Shown here: positions 9,289-19,798 of the stretch, piece after piece
Layout of the letters: every line of letters begins with the position of its first letter
Numbering within the stretch: position 1 is the stretch's first letter
Source: Pseudo-nitzschia pungens
Lineage: Eukaryota > Bacillariophyta > Bacillariophyceae > Bacillariales > Bacillariaceae
Reading direction: 5' to 3'
NCBI GenBank assembly: GCA_037355855.1
Contig: CM074759.1
Location: forward strand, 6,944,001 to 7,008,000
DNA: 64,000 nucleotides
Notes under the pieces: generated by a model
What the model saw: the letters and a program-made list of their open reading frames with translations, nothing else
Told to the model about the DNA's origin: nothing
Databases searched by the model: none
Translations under genes and position numbers: made by a program

Positions 9289-9649
9289 CGAGTGACAGCA
9301 TCTTTGCTTTTTGGAATATCTCCTTGCATACACCACCTCTGTTCAAAGTAAAGACATCGTCTGTTAGCTAACACTCTACTCTACAATGCTCTATATTCAC
9401 TTTTAAACAACTTTGCTTATTCTTCCCTTAGTAAGCTTTTGAATACAGAAATTGGGCCGAAAATTGTGTGTTTTCGAGTGACAGCATCGAGTCGGCATAG
9501 TTTTTCGGCTTGCGTGCAGAGGACACGCTAATTAGCCAATCATGTTACTGGTATTGTCTGTCTTTCATCACGTTGAAGTGAGTTCAGTCTCTCCTAGCGA
9601 CTCTTCTGTTACTAATAGTGACGTAAACCGTATATTTCAGTGAACTCAA

Positions 9650-11665
9650 CCGGATGTGACTGATCCTGGTCTTTCGGGAATGCCAAGAGGCAACAACACG
9701 ATGATCCCGGTCTTTCAGGAGTGTATGGAAAGAAATACAAGATGGTCCCAGTCTTTTGTGAGTGTAGGGAACCAAATACATAATGATCCCGGTCTTTCTT
9801 GAGTGCCATCTTTCGGGAATGCCGAGAGACAACAACACAATGATCCCGGTCTTTCAGGAGTGTACGGAAAGAAATACAATATGATCCTGGTCTTTTGGGA
9901 ATGCAGAGAAACAATGGCACGATGATCCTGATCTTTCATAAGCGCCGCCAGGGAACCAAATAAATGATGATCCCAGTCTTTTGTGAGTGCAGGGAACCAA
10001 ATACATGATGATCCTGGTGTTTTGGGAATGCAGAGAGACAACAACACGATGATCCCGGTCTTTCGGGAATGCAGAAAACCAAATGCATGATGATCCTGGT
10101 CTTTCGGGAATGATCCCGGTCTTTCGGGAATGCCGGTGCACAAATAGTACATGATGATCCCGGTCTTTCGGGAATGCTGAGAAACAATGACACGATGGTC
10201 CCGGTCTTTTGGGAATGCCGGTAAACAAATTCATGATGATAATGGTCTTTCGGGAATGCAGGGAACCAAATACATGATGATCCCCGTCTTTTGTGAGTGC
10301 CTGTACACAAATATTTGATGATCCCGGTCTTTCGGGAATGCAGGGAACCAAATACATGATGATCCTAGTCTTTCGGGAATGTAGGGAACCAAATGCATGA
10401 TGATCCTAGTCTTTCGGGAATGCAGAAAAACAATAACACGATGATCCCGGTCTTTCGTGAGTGGAGAGAAACAATTACACGATGATCCCGGTCTTTCAGG
10501 AGTGTACGGAAACAAATACAAGATGATCCCAGTATTTTGTGAGTGCAGGGAACCAAATACACAATCCTGGTGTTTTGGGAATGCAGAGAAACAATGACAC
10601 GATGATCCCGGTCTTTCGGGAATGCAGAGAGACAACAACACGATGATCCCAGTCTTTCGGGAGTTCCGGTACACAAATACATGATGATCCTAGGCTTTTG
10701 TGTGTTTCGCAAGCACGGCAGGAAACCAAATACACGACGATGATCCCGGTCTTTTGGTGAGTGCCTGTACACAAATATATGATGATCCCGGTCTTTCAGG
10801 AATGCAGGGAACCAAATACACGATGATCCTGGTCTTTTGTGAGTGAGATGCAATTGATCGACGTTCCTGTTGTTGTTACACAAATACAGGATGATCCCGA
10901 TCTTTCGGGAATGCAGGGAACCAAATACATGATGATCCCCATCTTTTTTGAGTGCCTGTACACAAATATATGATGATCCCGGTCTTTCGGGAATGCAGCG
11001 AACCAAATACATGATGATCCTAGTCTTTCGGGCATGCAGAGAAACAACGACATGATGATTCTGGTATTTTGCAAGCGCCGATGATCCCAGTCTTTTGTGA
11101 GTGCAGGGAACCAAATACATGATGATCCCGGTCTTTAGGGAATGCAGAGAAACAATAGTACGATGATCCCGGTCTTTCGGGAATGCAGAGAAACAACAGC
11201 ACGATGATCCCGGTCTCTCGGGAATGCAGAGAACCAAATGCATGATGATCCCGGTCTTTCGGGAATACAGGGAACCAAATACATGATGATCCTAGTCTTT
11301 CGGGAATGCAGGGAACCAAATGCATGACGATCCTGGTCTTTTGGGAATACAAAGAAACAATGGCATCATGATCCTGGTCTTTCGTGAGCGCCGGCAGTGA
11401 ACTAAGTACATGGTGATCCCAGTCTTTTGTGAGTGCCGGTACACAAATACACAATGATCCCGGTCCCTTGTGGAAACATCGACACGATGATCCCGTTCTT
11501 TTGTGAAGGAGCTGCAATTGATCGACGTTCCTGCTACTACAAGTGATAGACGACACAAAATCCTGATGATCCTAGCTTTTCCAAGGAATCAAAAAACCAT
11601 TCTCCTGGTCTTTTGTGAATGCAGGTGAACAAATACATTGTGATCCCGGTCTGTCGGGAATGCAG
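9650..11665 (+). repeat. Left tandem array, about 41-bp unit with hairpin core
   Basis: Dozens of degenerate copies of GATGATCCCGGTCTTTCGGG followed by AATGCAGAGAAACAA-type spacers; adjacent starts at 10051 and 10092 give a 41-bp period. The core TCCCG-GTCTTT-CGGGA can form a 5-bp stem with a 6-nt loop. Variants include AGTCTTTTGTGAGTG units. A 21-bp sequence containing AATTGATCGACGTTCC interrupts the array twice (10849-10869 and 11513-11533). Confidence 0.9.
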
Positions 11666-11744
11666 AGAGACAAGAACGCGTGTATAAGACCGAAGACCGA
11701 CAGCAGCAGCAGCAGCATCGTGTATTTCTTTCTCTACATTCCTG

Positions 11745-12505
11745 ATAGACTGGGATCGTCATGTATTTGGTTCCCTGCATTCTCGAAAGACCAGGATCAT
11801 CATGTACTATTTGTATACCGGCATTCCCGAAAGACCGGGATCATCGTGTACTTGATTCTCTGCCGTCGCTTGATGGGGTTTCATCATCGTGTAATTGTTT
11901 CCCTGCATTCCCAAAACACCGGGATCATCGTGTAATTGTTTCCCTGCACTCACGAAAGACCGGGATCATCATGTTTTTGGTTCCCTTCATTCCTGTAAGA
12001 CTGGGATCAGCGCGTCATTGTTCCTCTGCATTCCTGAAAGACCGGGATCATCCTGTTGTTGTCTCTCCGTATTCCCGAAAGACCAGGATCATTCCCGAAA
12101 GACCAGGATCATCATGTATTTGGTTCCCTGAATTCCCAAAAGACCGGGATCATCGTGCTGTTGTTTCTCGGCATTCCCGAAAGACCGGGATCATCGTGTC
12201 ATTGTTTCTCTGCATTCCCAAAACACCAGGATTGTGTATTTGGTTCCCTGCACTCACAAAATACTGGGATCATCTTGTATTTGTTTCCGTACACTCCTGA
12301 AAGACCGGGATCATCGTGTTGTTCTCTCTCGACATTCCCGAAAGACCGGGATCATCATGTATTTGCGTAATACCGGCATTGCCAAAAGACCAGGACCAGC
12401 GTTGGTTCCCTGCAGTCCCCAAAGACCAGGATCATTGTGTTGTTGTCTCTTAACATTCCCGAAAGACCAGGATCATCATGCATTTGGTTCTCTCCACTCC
12501 CGAAA
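11745..12505 (-). repeat. Right tandem array, inverted copy of the 41-bp unit
   Basis: The same units in reverse complement (GCATTCCCGAAAGACCGGGA followed by TCATCGTG). It is shorter than the left array, so the arms are unequal. The centre between arms (about 11666-11744) has a short CAGCAGCAGCAGCAG run. Confidence 0.9.
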
Positions 12506-12552
12506 TATGACATTAAAAAAAGGAATTTTCAACGTCAAGATGCTGTCACTCG

Positions 12553-13091
12553 ATTGTATGGTCGCGTGTAGAAAATGTACCAGTGTCTACATTTACCATG
12601 ATGGATCAATTTTTGGCAATTTTTCGAAAAAACCACTAACTACCGGGGGCCAAAGCTATGGATGTAAGTCACTGATTTCAACAGGAGTTGTTGCAAACAG
12701 TCGGTTTATAGTGTTTACGAATAGGTTGTAACTTTCGTTGAGGAGGTTTCCGTTACTGGGAGGAGGTATTCGGTCAGATAGTGAGGCAACAATCTGTCAC
12801 TCCGACGTGATTCATTTTAGTTTTTCACGGGTACTCGTGCTCGTAGTTGCTGTTGCTGTGGGATATGGGAACCAACCGCGACTCGCATGACACATCCGTT
12901 CTCTGTTCTTTCCGAGCGATACCGTAGCCAATCATAACCTTACTTCATACCTTGTGCGGCACTAACCCGTTCCATCGGAGGTTTCCGTTTGAGGAATCAT
13001 CGATCAATCAATTCAATTTTCAATTCAAATCTCAATTCAATTCAATTCAATTCAATTCAATCCGATCGGTTGCTCCCTTGGTGCCGGAAAA
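12553..13091. other. Intergenic region and cupin 5' flank
   Basis: No credible gene. It holds a CAATT pentanucleotide microsatellite (about 13010-13060) just upstream of the cupin start. Confidence 0.5.
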
Positions 13092-13829
13092 ATGGCGGTG
13101 GTGTCTTCGTTGCGAGAACCGCGGAGAAGTTGCAATCCTCGAGGACAACACTCTCCACTGCTGCTGCTTCCGCCCTCCACGAACCACCGGCAGCGTTTCG
13201 CGATTGGCCTGGCGTTTTTGGTGGGGGTTTTGTGCGGGCGATGGGGCTCGCCGCCGACGGCTTGTTGGACGACCGGCGCCACGGCAGCCACCACTGAGAC
13301 CAACCATAACAACAACAACAACAACGACAACGACAACGACAGAACAAGCTCCGTCACCCACCTCGCCGACGTGCTCTACCGGCCAACGTCCCACGGAGAC
13401 AAGGCCACGGGACGCGTCATCCAAAAGCAGCAGCTCGTGGAACCCTTTGCCGTTCCGAACCTGGCGGGAGTGTCGGTGGCCACCCTGCTGCCGCGCCAGA
13501 CCGTGGAACTCCACGACCACCGCAGCATGCACGAATTCTTTTACGTCCTGGAGGGCGCCGGCGAGTTTTTCGTGTGCGGCAACGGCAATGGCAACGAGAA
13601 GAACGGCGACAGCAACAAGAAGAACGGCAACAGCGACAGCAACAGCAACGGCTCCGGTGGCAACGGTGCCGGGAAAGGCGAGAGCACCGCCGGGAGGGGA
13701 GAGTGGCACCGCGGGGTGCCGGGAACCCTGGTCCACGTCGCGCCCCGCTGCGCCCACGGCATTGCCGTCCCGGAAACGAACAGCGGGCCGCTCAAGATGC
13801 TGGTGGTTGGCGTCACGGTGGGAGATTGA
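13092..13829 (+). CDS. Membrane-anchored single-domain cupin protein
   Basis: 245 residues. A hydrophobic segment at about 35-50 (FAIGLAFLVGVLCG) suggests a signal anchor, followed by an Asn/Asp-rich linker. The cupin barrel runs from about residue 115 to the end. Motif 1 is ELHDHRSMHEFFYVLEG, giving the two His of HxH and the Glu expected to bind a metal; motif 2 is GVPGTLVHVAPRCAHGI with the last His. Cupins of this size are often dioxygenases, isomerases or sensors; the substrate cannot be told. An insert of about 45 Gly/Asn/Ser/Lys residues between the motifs is unusual. The start is the first ATG of the frame, 32 bp after the CAATT repeat. Confidence 0.75.
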   Translation: MAVVSSLREPRRSCNPRGQHSPLLLLPPSTNHRQRFAIGLAFLVGVLCGRWGSPPTACWTTGATAATTETNHNNNNNNDNDNDRTSSVTHLADVLYRPTSHGDKATGRVIQKQQLVEPFAVPNLAGVSVATLLPRQTVELHDHRSMHEFFYVLEGAGEFFVCGNGNGNEKNGDSNKKNGNSDSNSNGSGGNGAGKGESTAGRGEWHRGVPGTLVHVAPRCAHGIAVPETNSGPLKMLVVGVTVGD

Positions 13830-14446
13830 AACGAATCACAATCATGATCGTGATCGTGTTCGGCAATCACCGTCACCATCGCAACCGAGTGAAAGAGATG
13901 CGTCGAGTGTTTCGGCCGGAAAAGCTCGGGTGCGGATTCGGCGATCCAATCGTCCCACCCAACTCTACCCCACCCCACCCGCGACAGAGAGGGAGCGCGC
14001 GGTGGCAACGCCGGATTCGATTCGCGGCCATTATGATTGCTAACATTATTGTTTTCGAGCACACGTAAGGTTACGGTGCGTGTAGTCCATCTCTCTTTCG
14101 TTCCGTTCCCGCGAAACGAATGATTTCGCTGGATTTTCCGAGCGGCCCACCCACCCGTACGGTATCGGTACGACCGGAGACGACAAGCCACCCAACCATC
14201 ACGACGCTAGAGAATAAGATCTTCGTTCGGTGAACTCTCCTAAATGGAACAGCCTTGTCGCTCGTTGTTTACTACGGTGTTGCTGGAAAACGATCTCTGT
14301 CAGTCGCTCGACAACAAAACAGAATGGACTGTTCGGGTATATAACGTTTGGTTGAAGCTGTATTATAGTAAAAGGATGGTTGTAATAATAATCATGATAA
14401 CAACAGTATTGCATTCCGGTAACAATAGACGCGGCACGGCGGAAGA
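13830..14446. other. Intergenic, convergent genes
   Basis: No credible gene. It contains a GTAAGGTTACGGTG motif near 14067 and the 3' flanks of the cupin and SURF6-like genes. Confidence 0.5.
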
Positions 14447-15718
14447 CTACTGCTCCTTTTTCTTGTTCAAAAAGTCCTGTTTCTTTCCCTCGAACCCCGC
14501 GCGGCTGGCGCGGCGTCCCGGCTTGTTGTTGTTGCTGCCGCCGCCGCCGCTGTTGCTCTTGTCGTTGCGGTTCGCGGAATCGGTCGCTTCGATGCGCTTG
14601 CTGCTCAGATTGGCCCCGGCGGCTCCGCCCAGCTTGCGCTTGCCCAGGTTGTGGTTTCGGATCTTTTGGCGCTCGTCCATCTTGGACTGCGTGGTTTCCA
14701 TCCGGGTCTTCCAGGCCCTGGAGGATTTCAGTTTCTTGGCGGCCTTGCGCTTGAGGGCCTTCTTGATCCGGGCCGGGTCGTCCTTGACGCGCTCCCCGGT
14801 GGCCTCCCGGAGGGCGTCGCCCCACTCGATGCCCGCGGCCTTTTCCTTGTCCTCCGGTTTGTCGCTCGCCCGGAGTTCCTCCAGGCGCTTCTTCTTGGAC
14901 TCGGCGTCCGCCAGCATCTTCTCGAGGTTCTTGGTCCGGGACAAATTCTTGAGGGCCTTGTTGACCTCCGTGTAGTTCCCGTTTCCGACCGGGTTGAGCC
15001 CGGCGAGCCGTCCGAAATCGACCGTGGCCAGATCGGCCGAGGCGTCGGCGCTTGTCGCCGCCGCGCCCTTGGCGAGTCGGGGCCGCTTGTGGTCGCCGGA
15101 CTCGGCGGTCGAGGTCGACTTTTTCTTGTTGCGCTTGATGGCTTCTTCCTGGCGTTTCTTCTTTTCGGCCCGGCGGGCCGCCCGCTTGCTGACGGCGTTG
15201 GGATCGACGGGACGATTGCCCCGCTTTTCCGCCAGCTTGGCGTGGAGCCGGGCGCGGAGGGCCTCGATCCGGGACTGCTTGACGCCTCCGGGGATGGCCG
15301 TGGAGGGAGTGGCAGGAGTAGAAGTACTACTACTAGTAGTACTAGCAGTCGATGGGGCGGAAGCAAGAGCCGGCTTTTGCGGCATCGTTGCCGCTCCCTC
15401 CAATCGCTGCTTCATCTGCGTGGTCGTCTCGGCGGACGCCGGATCGAACTTGGCGCGCTTGGATTGCTTGTTGCGGGCTCTCCGGGCCTCCTTGCTCTCC
15501 TTGGCCTGTCCCTTGAAGTACTTGGGGTTGTAGTCGTCTCCGGATTGGCCCTCGATGTAGAGCTTGGAGGGGATCATGTCCACCAGCTCGTCGAAGAAGA
15601 GGTTGTTCTCGGTGAGGTCCTTGAGGAGATCGTGGTAGAGCGCTCCGGCGGATGCCGTGCGATTGCTCTTGGTGTTCTTCTTTGTGGCATTGGGAGCCCT
15701 GGAAGACCTCGGAGCCAT
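14447..15718 (-). CDS. SURF6/RRP14 family ribosome-biogenesis protein
   Basis: 423 residues, extremely basic and helical. The N-terminal part (LTENNLFFDELVDMIPSKLYI, residues about 30-55) matches the SURF6 N-terminal motif, followed by a KYFKGQAKESKEARRARNKQSKRAKFD segment. The C-terminal part (about 235-370) has the SURF6 signature: VDFGRLAGLNP, NYTEVNKALKNLSRTKNLEKML, GIEWGDALREATGERVKDDPARIKKALKRKAAKKLKS and KTRMETTQSKMDERQKIRNHNL. Family members are nucleolar RNA-binding proteins needed for early 40S/60S pre-rRNA processing. The middle third is Ser/Thr/Ala-rich and variable. It ends with a Lys-rich tail. The start ATG at 15718 precedes APRSSRAPNATKK; no intron is needed. Confidence 0.88.
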   Translation of the reverse strand: MAPRSSRAPNATKKNTKSNRTASAGALYHDLLKDLTENNLFFDELVDMIPSKLYIEGQSGDDYNPKYFKGQAKESKEARRARNKQSKRAKFDPASAETTTQMKQRLEGAATMPQKPALASAPSTASTTSSSTSTPATPSTAIPGGVKQSRIEALRARLHAKLAEKRGNRPVDPNAVSKRAARRAEKKKRQEEAIKRNKKKSTSTAESGDHKRPRLAKGAAATSADASADLATVDFGRLAGLNPVGNGNYTEVNKALKNLSRTKNLEKMLADAESKKKRLEELRASDKPEDKEKAAGIEWGDALREATGERVKDDPARIKKALKRKAAKKLKSSRAWKTRMETTQSKMDERQKIRNHNLGKRKLGGAAGANLSSKRIEATDSANRNDKSNSGGGGSNNNKPGRRASRAGFEGKKQDFLNKKKEQ

Positions 15719-16707
15719 CGTTGGTTGTGCTATGTGGATGTTAGTGTTAAACCGTGAATCTGAATGTTGATGCCGAGGTTGCTTTCGTGCTCGTTTTGCT
15801 GTCGTTCAAAAATCGATTGCTTCAAATAATGAATACTGTCAATAACTATCAAGCTACCGTAATGGAACCCTGCGATAACAATCGGATACCTTTGTGAAAG
15901 TTCACAGGAGGCAATTCTCTGGTCGGTTTGTTCGGGTCGAAAGTGATTGCTTCGTACTTCGTTAGTTGATGATTGAAATTATTTTTTATTTGTGTTGGTT
16001 GTTTTCGTAGGGCGTTCATTGACTGGAGTGTTCTTCGTGGCTCCGAGAGAGTTCCGTTTCGTGCTGGAACGCAACCGAGGCAAATTGACTGCGTGAAGCG
16101 CCGCAGATGGATCGATTCGAATACCGAATACCGTGTGTCACGACTTGCGCCAATGGCAAAGCAAACGACGAGCAGTACTGAAATTCCCTTTTACCGTACG
16201 GTGGGAAAAATCATTGGATGCGAGACGAAGGATGTGCGGTCAGACGGGACAAAAATTTGACCCGGCGGACCAAAAAATCGGTTCCGGTTTCTCACCTAAA
16301 AATAAAAAAAGTGCGGGCCAAGCATCAAAATCTCAAATCAATCTCAACAACGAACGATCGTAACCCCGTCCCTCCCCCCGAGACCCGAAAGCCTCTGGCG
16401 CAGAAACTAGCTAGAAACATCCATCCATCGTCCATCGTCTCGGATCATTCAGCATTCAGCATTCAGCACGGCAATTTTTCATTGTTGAGATTGTTCGATA
16501 CGAGTCGAACTTTTGAGTTTGTAGTACTTGCAACGCAAAGACGTAGCGAAGGCAAATCAAGTCATCCCCGGTCGTTTGCCATTGCGTTTGTTGGTTCGGA
16601 GAGAAATCATTCGTGTCGTGTCGTCGAGACAACTCAACAAAACAAAACATAACATAACAAACTTTGGAACGGGAGACGGACACTCCCCACGCGGCAAAAG
16701 AGTAACG
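15719..16707. other. Divergent intergenic region
   Basis: About 1 kb between divergent genes, so it holds both promoters. It shows a heptamer repeat (CATTCAG about 16448-16468) and AACAT/AAAAC pentamers (about 16636-16655). The frame of the downstream gene is open from 16528, but that extension is not typical of its protein. Confidence 0.5.
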
Positions 16708-18349
16708 ATGGAAAACGACGAGCGGCAATCGCCACAACCACAACCACAACCGCAGCAACAACACATTCGTCCGAGAATCCAACGGAAGTCTCCCCAAACC
16801 AAACAAAAAAACTCACAAACTTCACCAAAAAAAGATGCCACCGCGGCGAACGACAAGAGCAGCAGCAGCAACAACAACAACAACAACAGAGGCAATCGAA
16901 GCGATGCGGCGCAGGAAACCAGTGTCGAGGAGACCCGTAAACGAATGGAATCGTGGATGGGGCTCGGAACCACGGGCAGCAGTCCGAGCGGTGACAAAAA
17001 ATCGAATGGCGGCGGTGGTGCCCCAGAGACCAAGGATGACAGCAGCAAGAACAAGAACAAGAACCGTAGCCACAGCCAAAGCCATGGCAATCCACCAACA
17101 ATCGTGGTTTCGGGTCATCCCGACAGGTCCCACCGCCAGCAGAAATCGCAAAAGCAAACGCAAAAGCCAAAACAAACGCAAAAGCAACCCGTCAGCATTC
17201 TGCGGACCCCCAAATATTCCAGCAAATCCGCCAAGAGCGGTGCGGTTCCGGTCGGAGTGATCTCCTCCGCTGCGACGACGGGCGTCGCGGTCGGCGGGGA
17301 GGGTCCGGCTGCCACGGTGATTTCCTCCGCTCCCTCCCGGGCTCTGTCAGCGGCAACCTCCGTGGCGGGCAACGGTGAAAGCGAAAGCGACCCCCGGTCC
17401 ACCGCGACCGCGAGCGCATCCACGGCGGGGGCCGGAGTCATTTGCAAGGACGTGGTGATGGAGCGAGACCCGACCATTGCCGCCACCAAGCGAAAGTCTT
17501 TTCGACGCAAGACCAGGACCACCACCCACGATGCGGGGCACGCATCGGCGGCGACGGCAACGGCATCTTCCTCCGCAACGGCAGTGGCATCCGCATCGGC
17601 ATCCGCAACGGCGATCGAGGGATACACACCCTCCACCGCGCCGATCGGCACCCAATCGCCTCTGGCGGCAGCGGCCACCACCAACTCGATCCCTCCAAAT
17701 TCCGGCGGGGAAGGAAACGACAACGACAACGACAACAAGAATAACAACAACAGCAATAGCAACCACCGTTGGGACGACGATGAACCGCTCGTCATTGACA
17801 GCCTGGAGGGATTGATGCGGGCCGCGGGAGAAACCCTCCCGGAGCATCCCGACGTCGTCACCCCCGACGCAAAAGTGGTCGAGGCCAATATCTCCTTTTC
17901 CGTCATGACGCAGGACCAGTACGAGCAGGGTCTTCCCGACCTCAAGCAGCAACACGCCGAGGAACAACGGCGGCAACTCGACGTCTTTTTGGGCAAGCGC
18001 AACATATTTGGAGACGACGACGATGACGACGACGATGATGATAACGGTGACGGTAGTGCCAGTGGAGACGGTAATGACGACGAGGATGAGGACGACGAGG
18101 ATGAGGACGACGACGACGATGCCATGATGGAACTCCTCCTCGGATCCGACATGGAAGACAGCGACGACGACGACAACGAGGAGTCGAGGGAGCCAGAAAT
18201 TCGGGCCTTTTCACTGCTGTGGAACGCTCTCACCAACTGGATGACGCACGACACGGTGGAATGGGTCAAGGCCCTGCGGAGAAAGACCCAAGCTCCCACC
18301 GAAAGGGCAACCGCAACGGACGGTAGCAACCACAATACCAACCCCAGCG

Positions 18350-18388
<39 letters not shown>

Positions 18389-18873
18389 CAGACATGGACA
18401 CGGAGTGGACCCCGATGGTCGACCGCAGCGACGTCGGGGCCTCTCGGTGCGCCGGCGTCATGGCCATGATCCGGCTCTACCTCGGCAAGTGCCTGGAGGA
18501 GCTCTCCCACCCGCCCGAGTCCCGGAAGAGGGCCGAGAAGCGTCTGCACGATTTCATGAGGACCTTTGACTACTCGCGGGAGAACCCCAAGCTCTCGGCG
18601 AAGCACTGGAGGGCCATGGCGTGCGTCCTGCTCGACCTGGTGCTGGCGGAGGAGGGAACCGCACCCCGCGCGAGTGGGGAAGGCTTCGACGGCGGTGGGA
18701 TTGGCGGCGGCGGTGATACCGCCAGCGGCAATGGCAACGGAAAGGGTTCCGATCGAAGAGCAACAACAGCAACAGCAACAGCCCCGGACGTGCCTCCATC
18801 GATCGCCGCCGTGGGAATGACCCGGACCGAGTTCGAGTACCTGTCCCGCAAGGCTGTCTCGACGTTCGAGTAG
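16708..18873 (+). CDS. Low-complexity nuclear-type protein with helical C-terminal domain
   Basis: About 721 residues if it starts at ATG 16708 (ENDERQSPQ); an upstream in-frame ATG at 16528 would add 60 basic residues. The first 400 residues are Gln/Asn/Lys/Ser/Ala-rich and contain a PVSILRTPKYSSKSAK segment. A long Asp/Glu run follows, then a conserved-looking helical part: FSLLWNALTNWMTHDTVEWV, and SRCAGVMAMIRLYLGKCLEEL to LSAKHWRAMACVLLDLVLAE. That last part faintly recalls the C-terminal region of plant RPAP2 (a Pol II CTD phosphatase), but no RTR1 zinc domain is present. The function is not assigned. Acidic and poly-Ser runs coincide with trinucleotide repeats. Confidence 0.6.
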
Positions 18874-19221
18874 AGCAATGGAATTGAGGAGAGTGATCGA
18901 GTCAATTATCGTGGGTGCAAATGGGGAAGCTGGTGGCACACACGGGACAGATACGACCTCATGCATGGAGACGCGCAGACATACAGACATACATCTGCAT
19001 CACAGAAGTGCTGCGTAGCATGCACACTGTTCACTCTTTAGATCAATACAAGTAATAATACAAAAAACTGCAGTATTATTGCCGCTAAACTACTTTGGTT
19101 CAAACGTAAAATGTCTTGTGATTATGATGATTGTATTGGGACAGTCAACGTGTGCATTTGGATGATATCAGTAGAAATCATGACCATCTTTAGTCTCGTC
19201 CTATGATTAGTAAGGTTACTT
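18874..19221. other. Intergenic
   Basis: No credible gene. It contains a TAGTAAGGTTACTTT motif at about 19208, adjoining the MITE. Confidence 0.5.
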
Positions 19222-19316
19222 TACTACAAAATTCCTATCAGCTGTCCCCCGGTTCTACATCCTCAACTACTAATTTCTACGGAAACCGGGGGACAGCTGA
19301 TAGGAATTCCGTAGTA
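19222..19316. mobile_element. Short hairpin MITE, about 33-bp terminal inverted repeats
   Basis: The left arm (19222-19254) starts TACTACAAAATTCC and runs through CAGCTGTCCCCCGGTT. The right arm (19283-19316) is its reverse complement with two mismatches near the outer end. The loop is about 28 bp. The right-arm end recurs at 3910-3932. No coding capacity. A target duplication was not clear. Confidence 0.75.
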
Positions 19317-19798
19317 CCATCATGTACTACGATAAAAGAAATTTAATACTTCGTACTCGAATAATTACTGTGATAACTCAAGTTATTATTACGAGTGCAC
19401 TAGTCAGCGTAGATTATGTGTACGGGGCAATTACTATTTTTACAGGAAAGCAATCGTTCGCCAAAGACAACATCGCTGCAACAAAACACAACAAACACAT
19501 AAAAAAATAACACGAAGTAATCAACACGAAAACACATTAAAAAATAATCAACACAAGAACAACATTCTAATCCACGAAACGCCAACGCCGAAACAACAGA
19601 AAAACAACAAGAACCCAGCACCACCAAAAGTACCCATCATCGAACATAGCAGCACAAAGAGTAAAAAACACAACCAAAAGACGAAACAAAACATTTAAAA
19701 TCGACGAAACAAGGAATCGAACGAATCGACGTAACAACAAATCGACGAGACAAACAACAGAACAACCAAAACTCTCCCCTTGGTCTCCAGCAAGCAAA
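19317..19798. other. A-rich leader upstream of the recombinase gene
   Basis: About 480 bp rich in CAACACGAAAACACA-type sequence with few T on the + strand, and no gene. It is probably the 5' UTR or promoter of the downstream gene. The downstream flank (22040-22160) is rich in the complementary GTGTTTTTCGT composition. Confidence 0.45.

Larger units (their letters stand above)
9289..12552. mobile_element. Large fold-back (inverted tandem array) element
   Basis: The ends are exact 16-bp inverted copies: CGAGTGACAGCATCTT at 9289-9304 and its reverse complement at 12537-12552. Inside are two arrays of the same roughly 41-bp repeat in opposite orientation (9650-11665 and 11745-12505). The arms could therefore fold on each other across a short centre. 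No transposase or other gene is visible; reading frames here are only repeat translations rich in PERPGSSC/FPKDRDH. A near-identical 17-bp direct repeat (TTTACCATAATGGATCA) lies just outside both ends (9269-9285 and 12592-12608, one mismatch). The layout resembles Foldback-type transposons or an inverted satellite duplication. Mobility is inference. Confidence 0.65.

Noticed and set aside
9650..12505. CRISPR-like array
   Set aside because: Units are degenerate tandem repeats with repetitive spacers, in a eukaryotic context and on both orientations; no cas genes.
9584..12731. Many overlapping reading frames of 80-290 codons rich in PERPGSSC and FPKDRDH
   Set aside because: They are translations of the 41-bp repeat in several frames and have no start context or conserved domain.
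14651..15757. Long plus-strand frame opposite the SURF6-like gene
   Set aside because: Antisense shadow of a GC-rich coding region, Leu/Gly/Arg-rich with no motifs.
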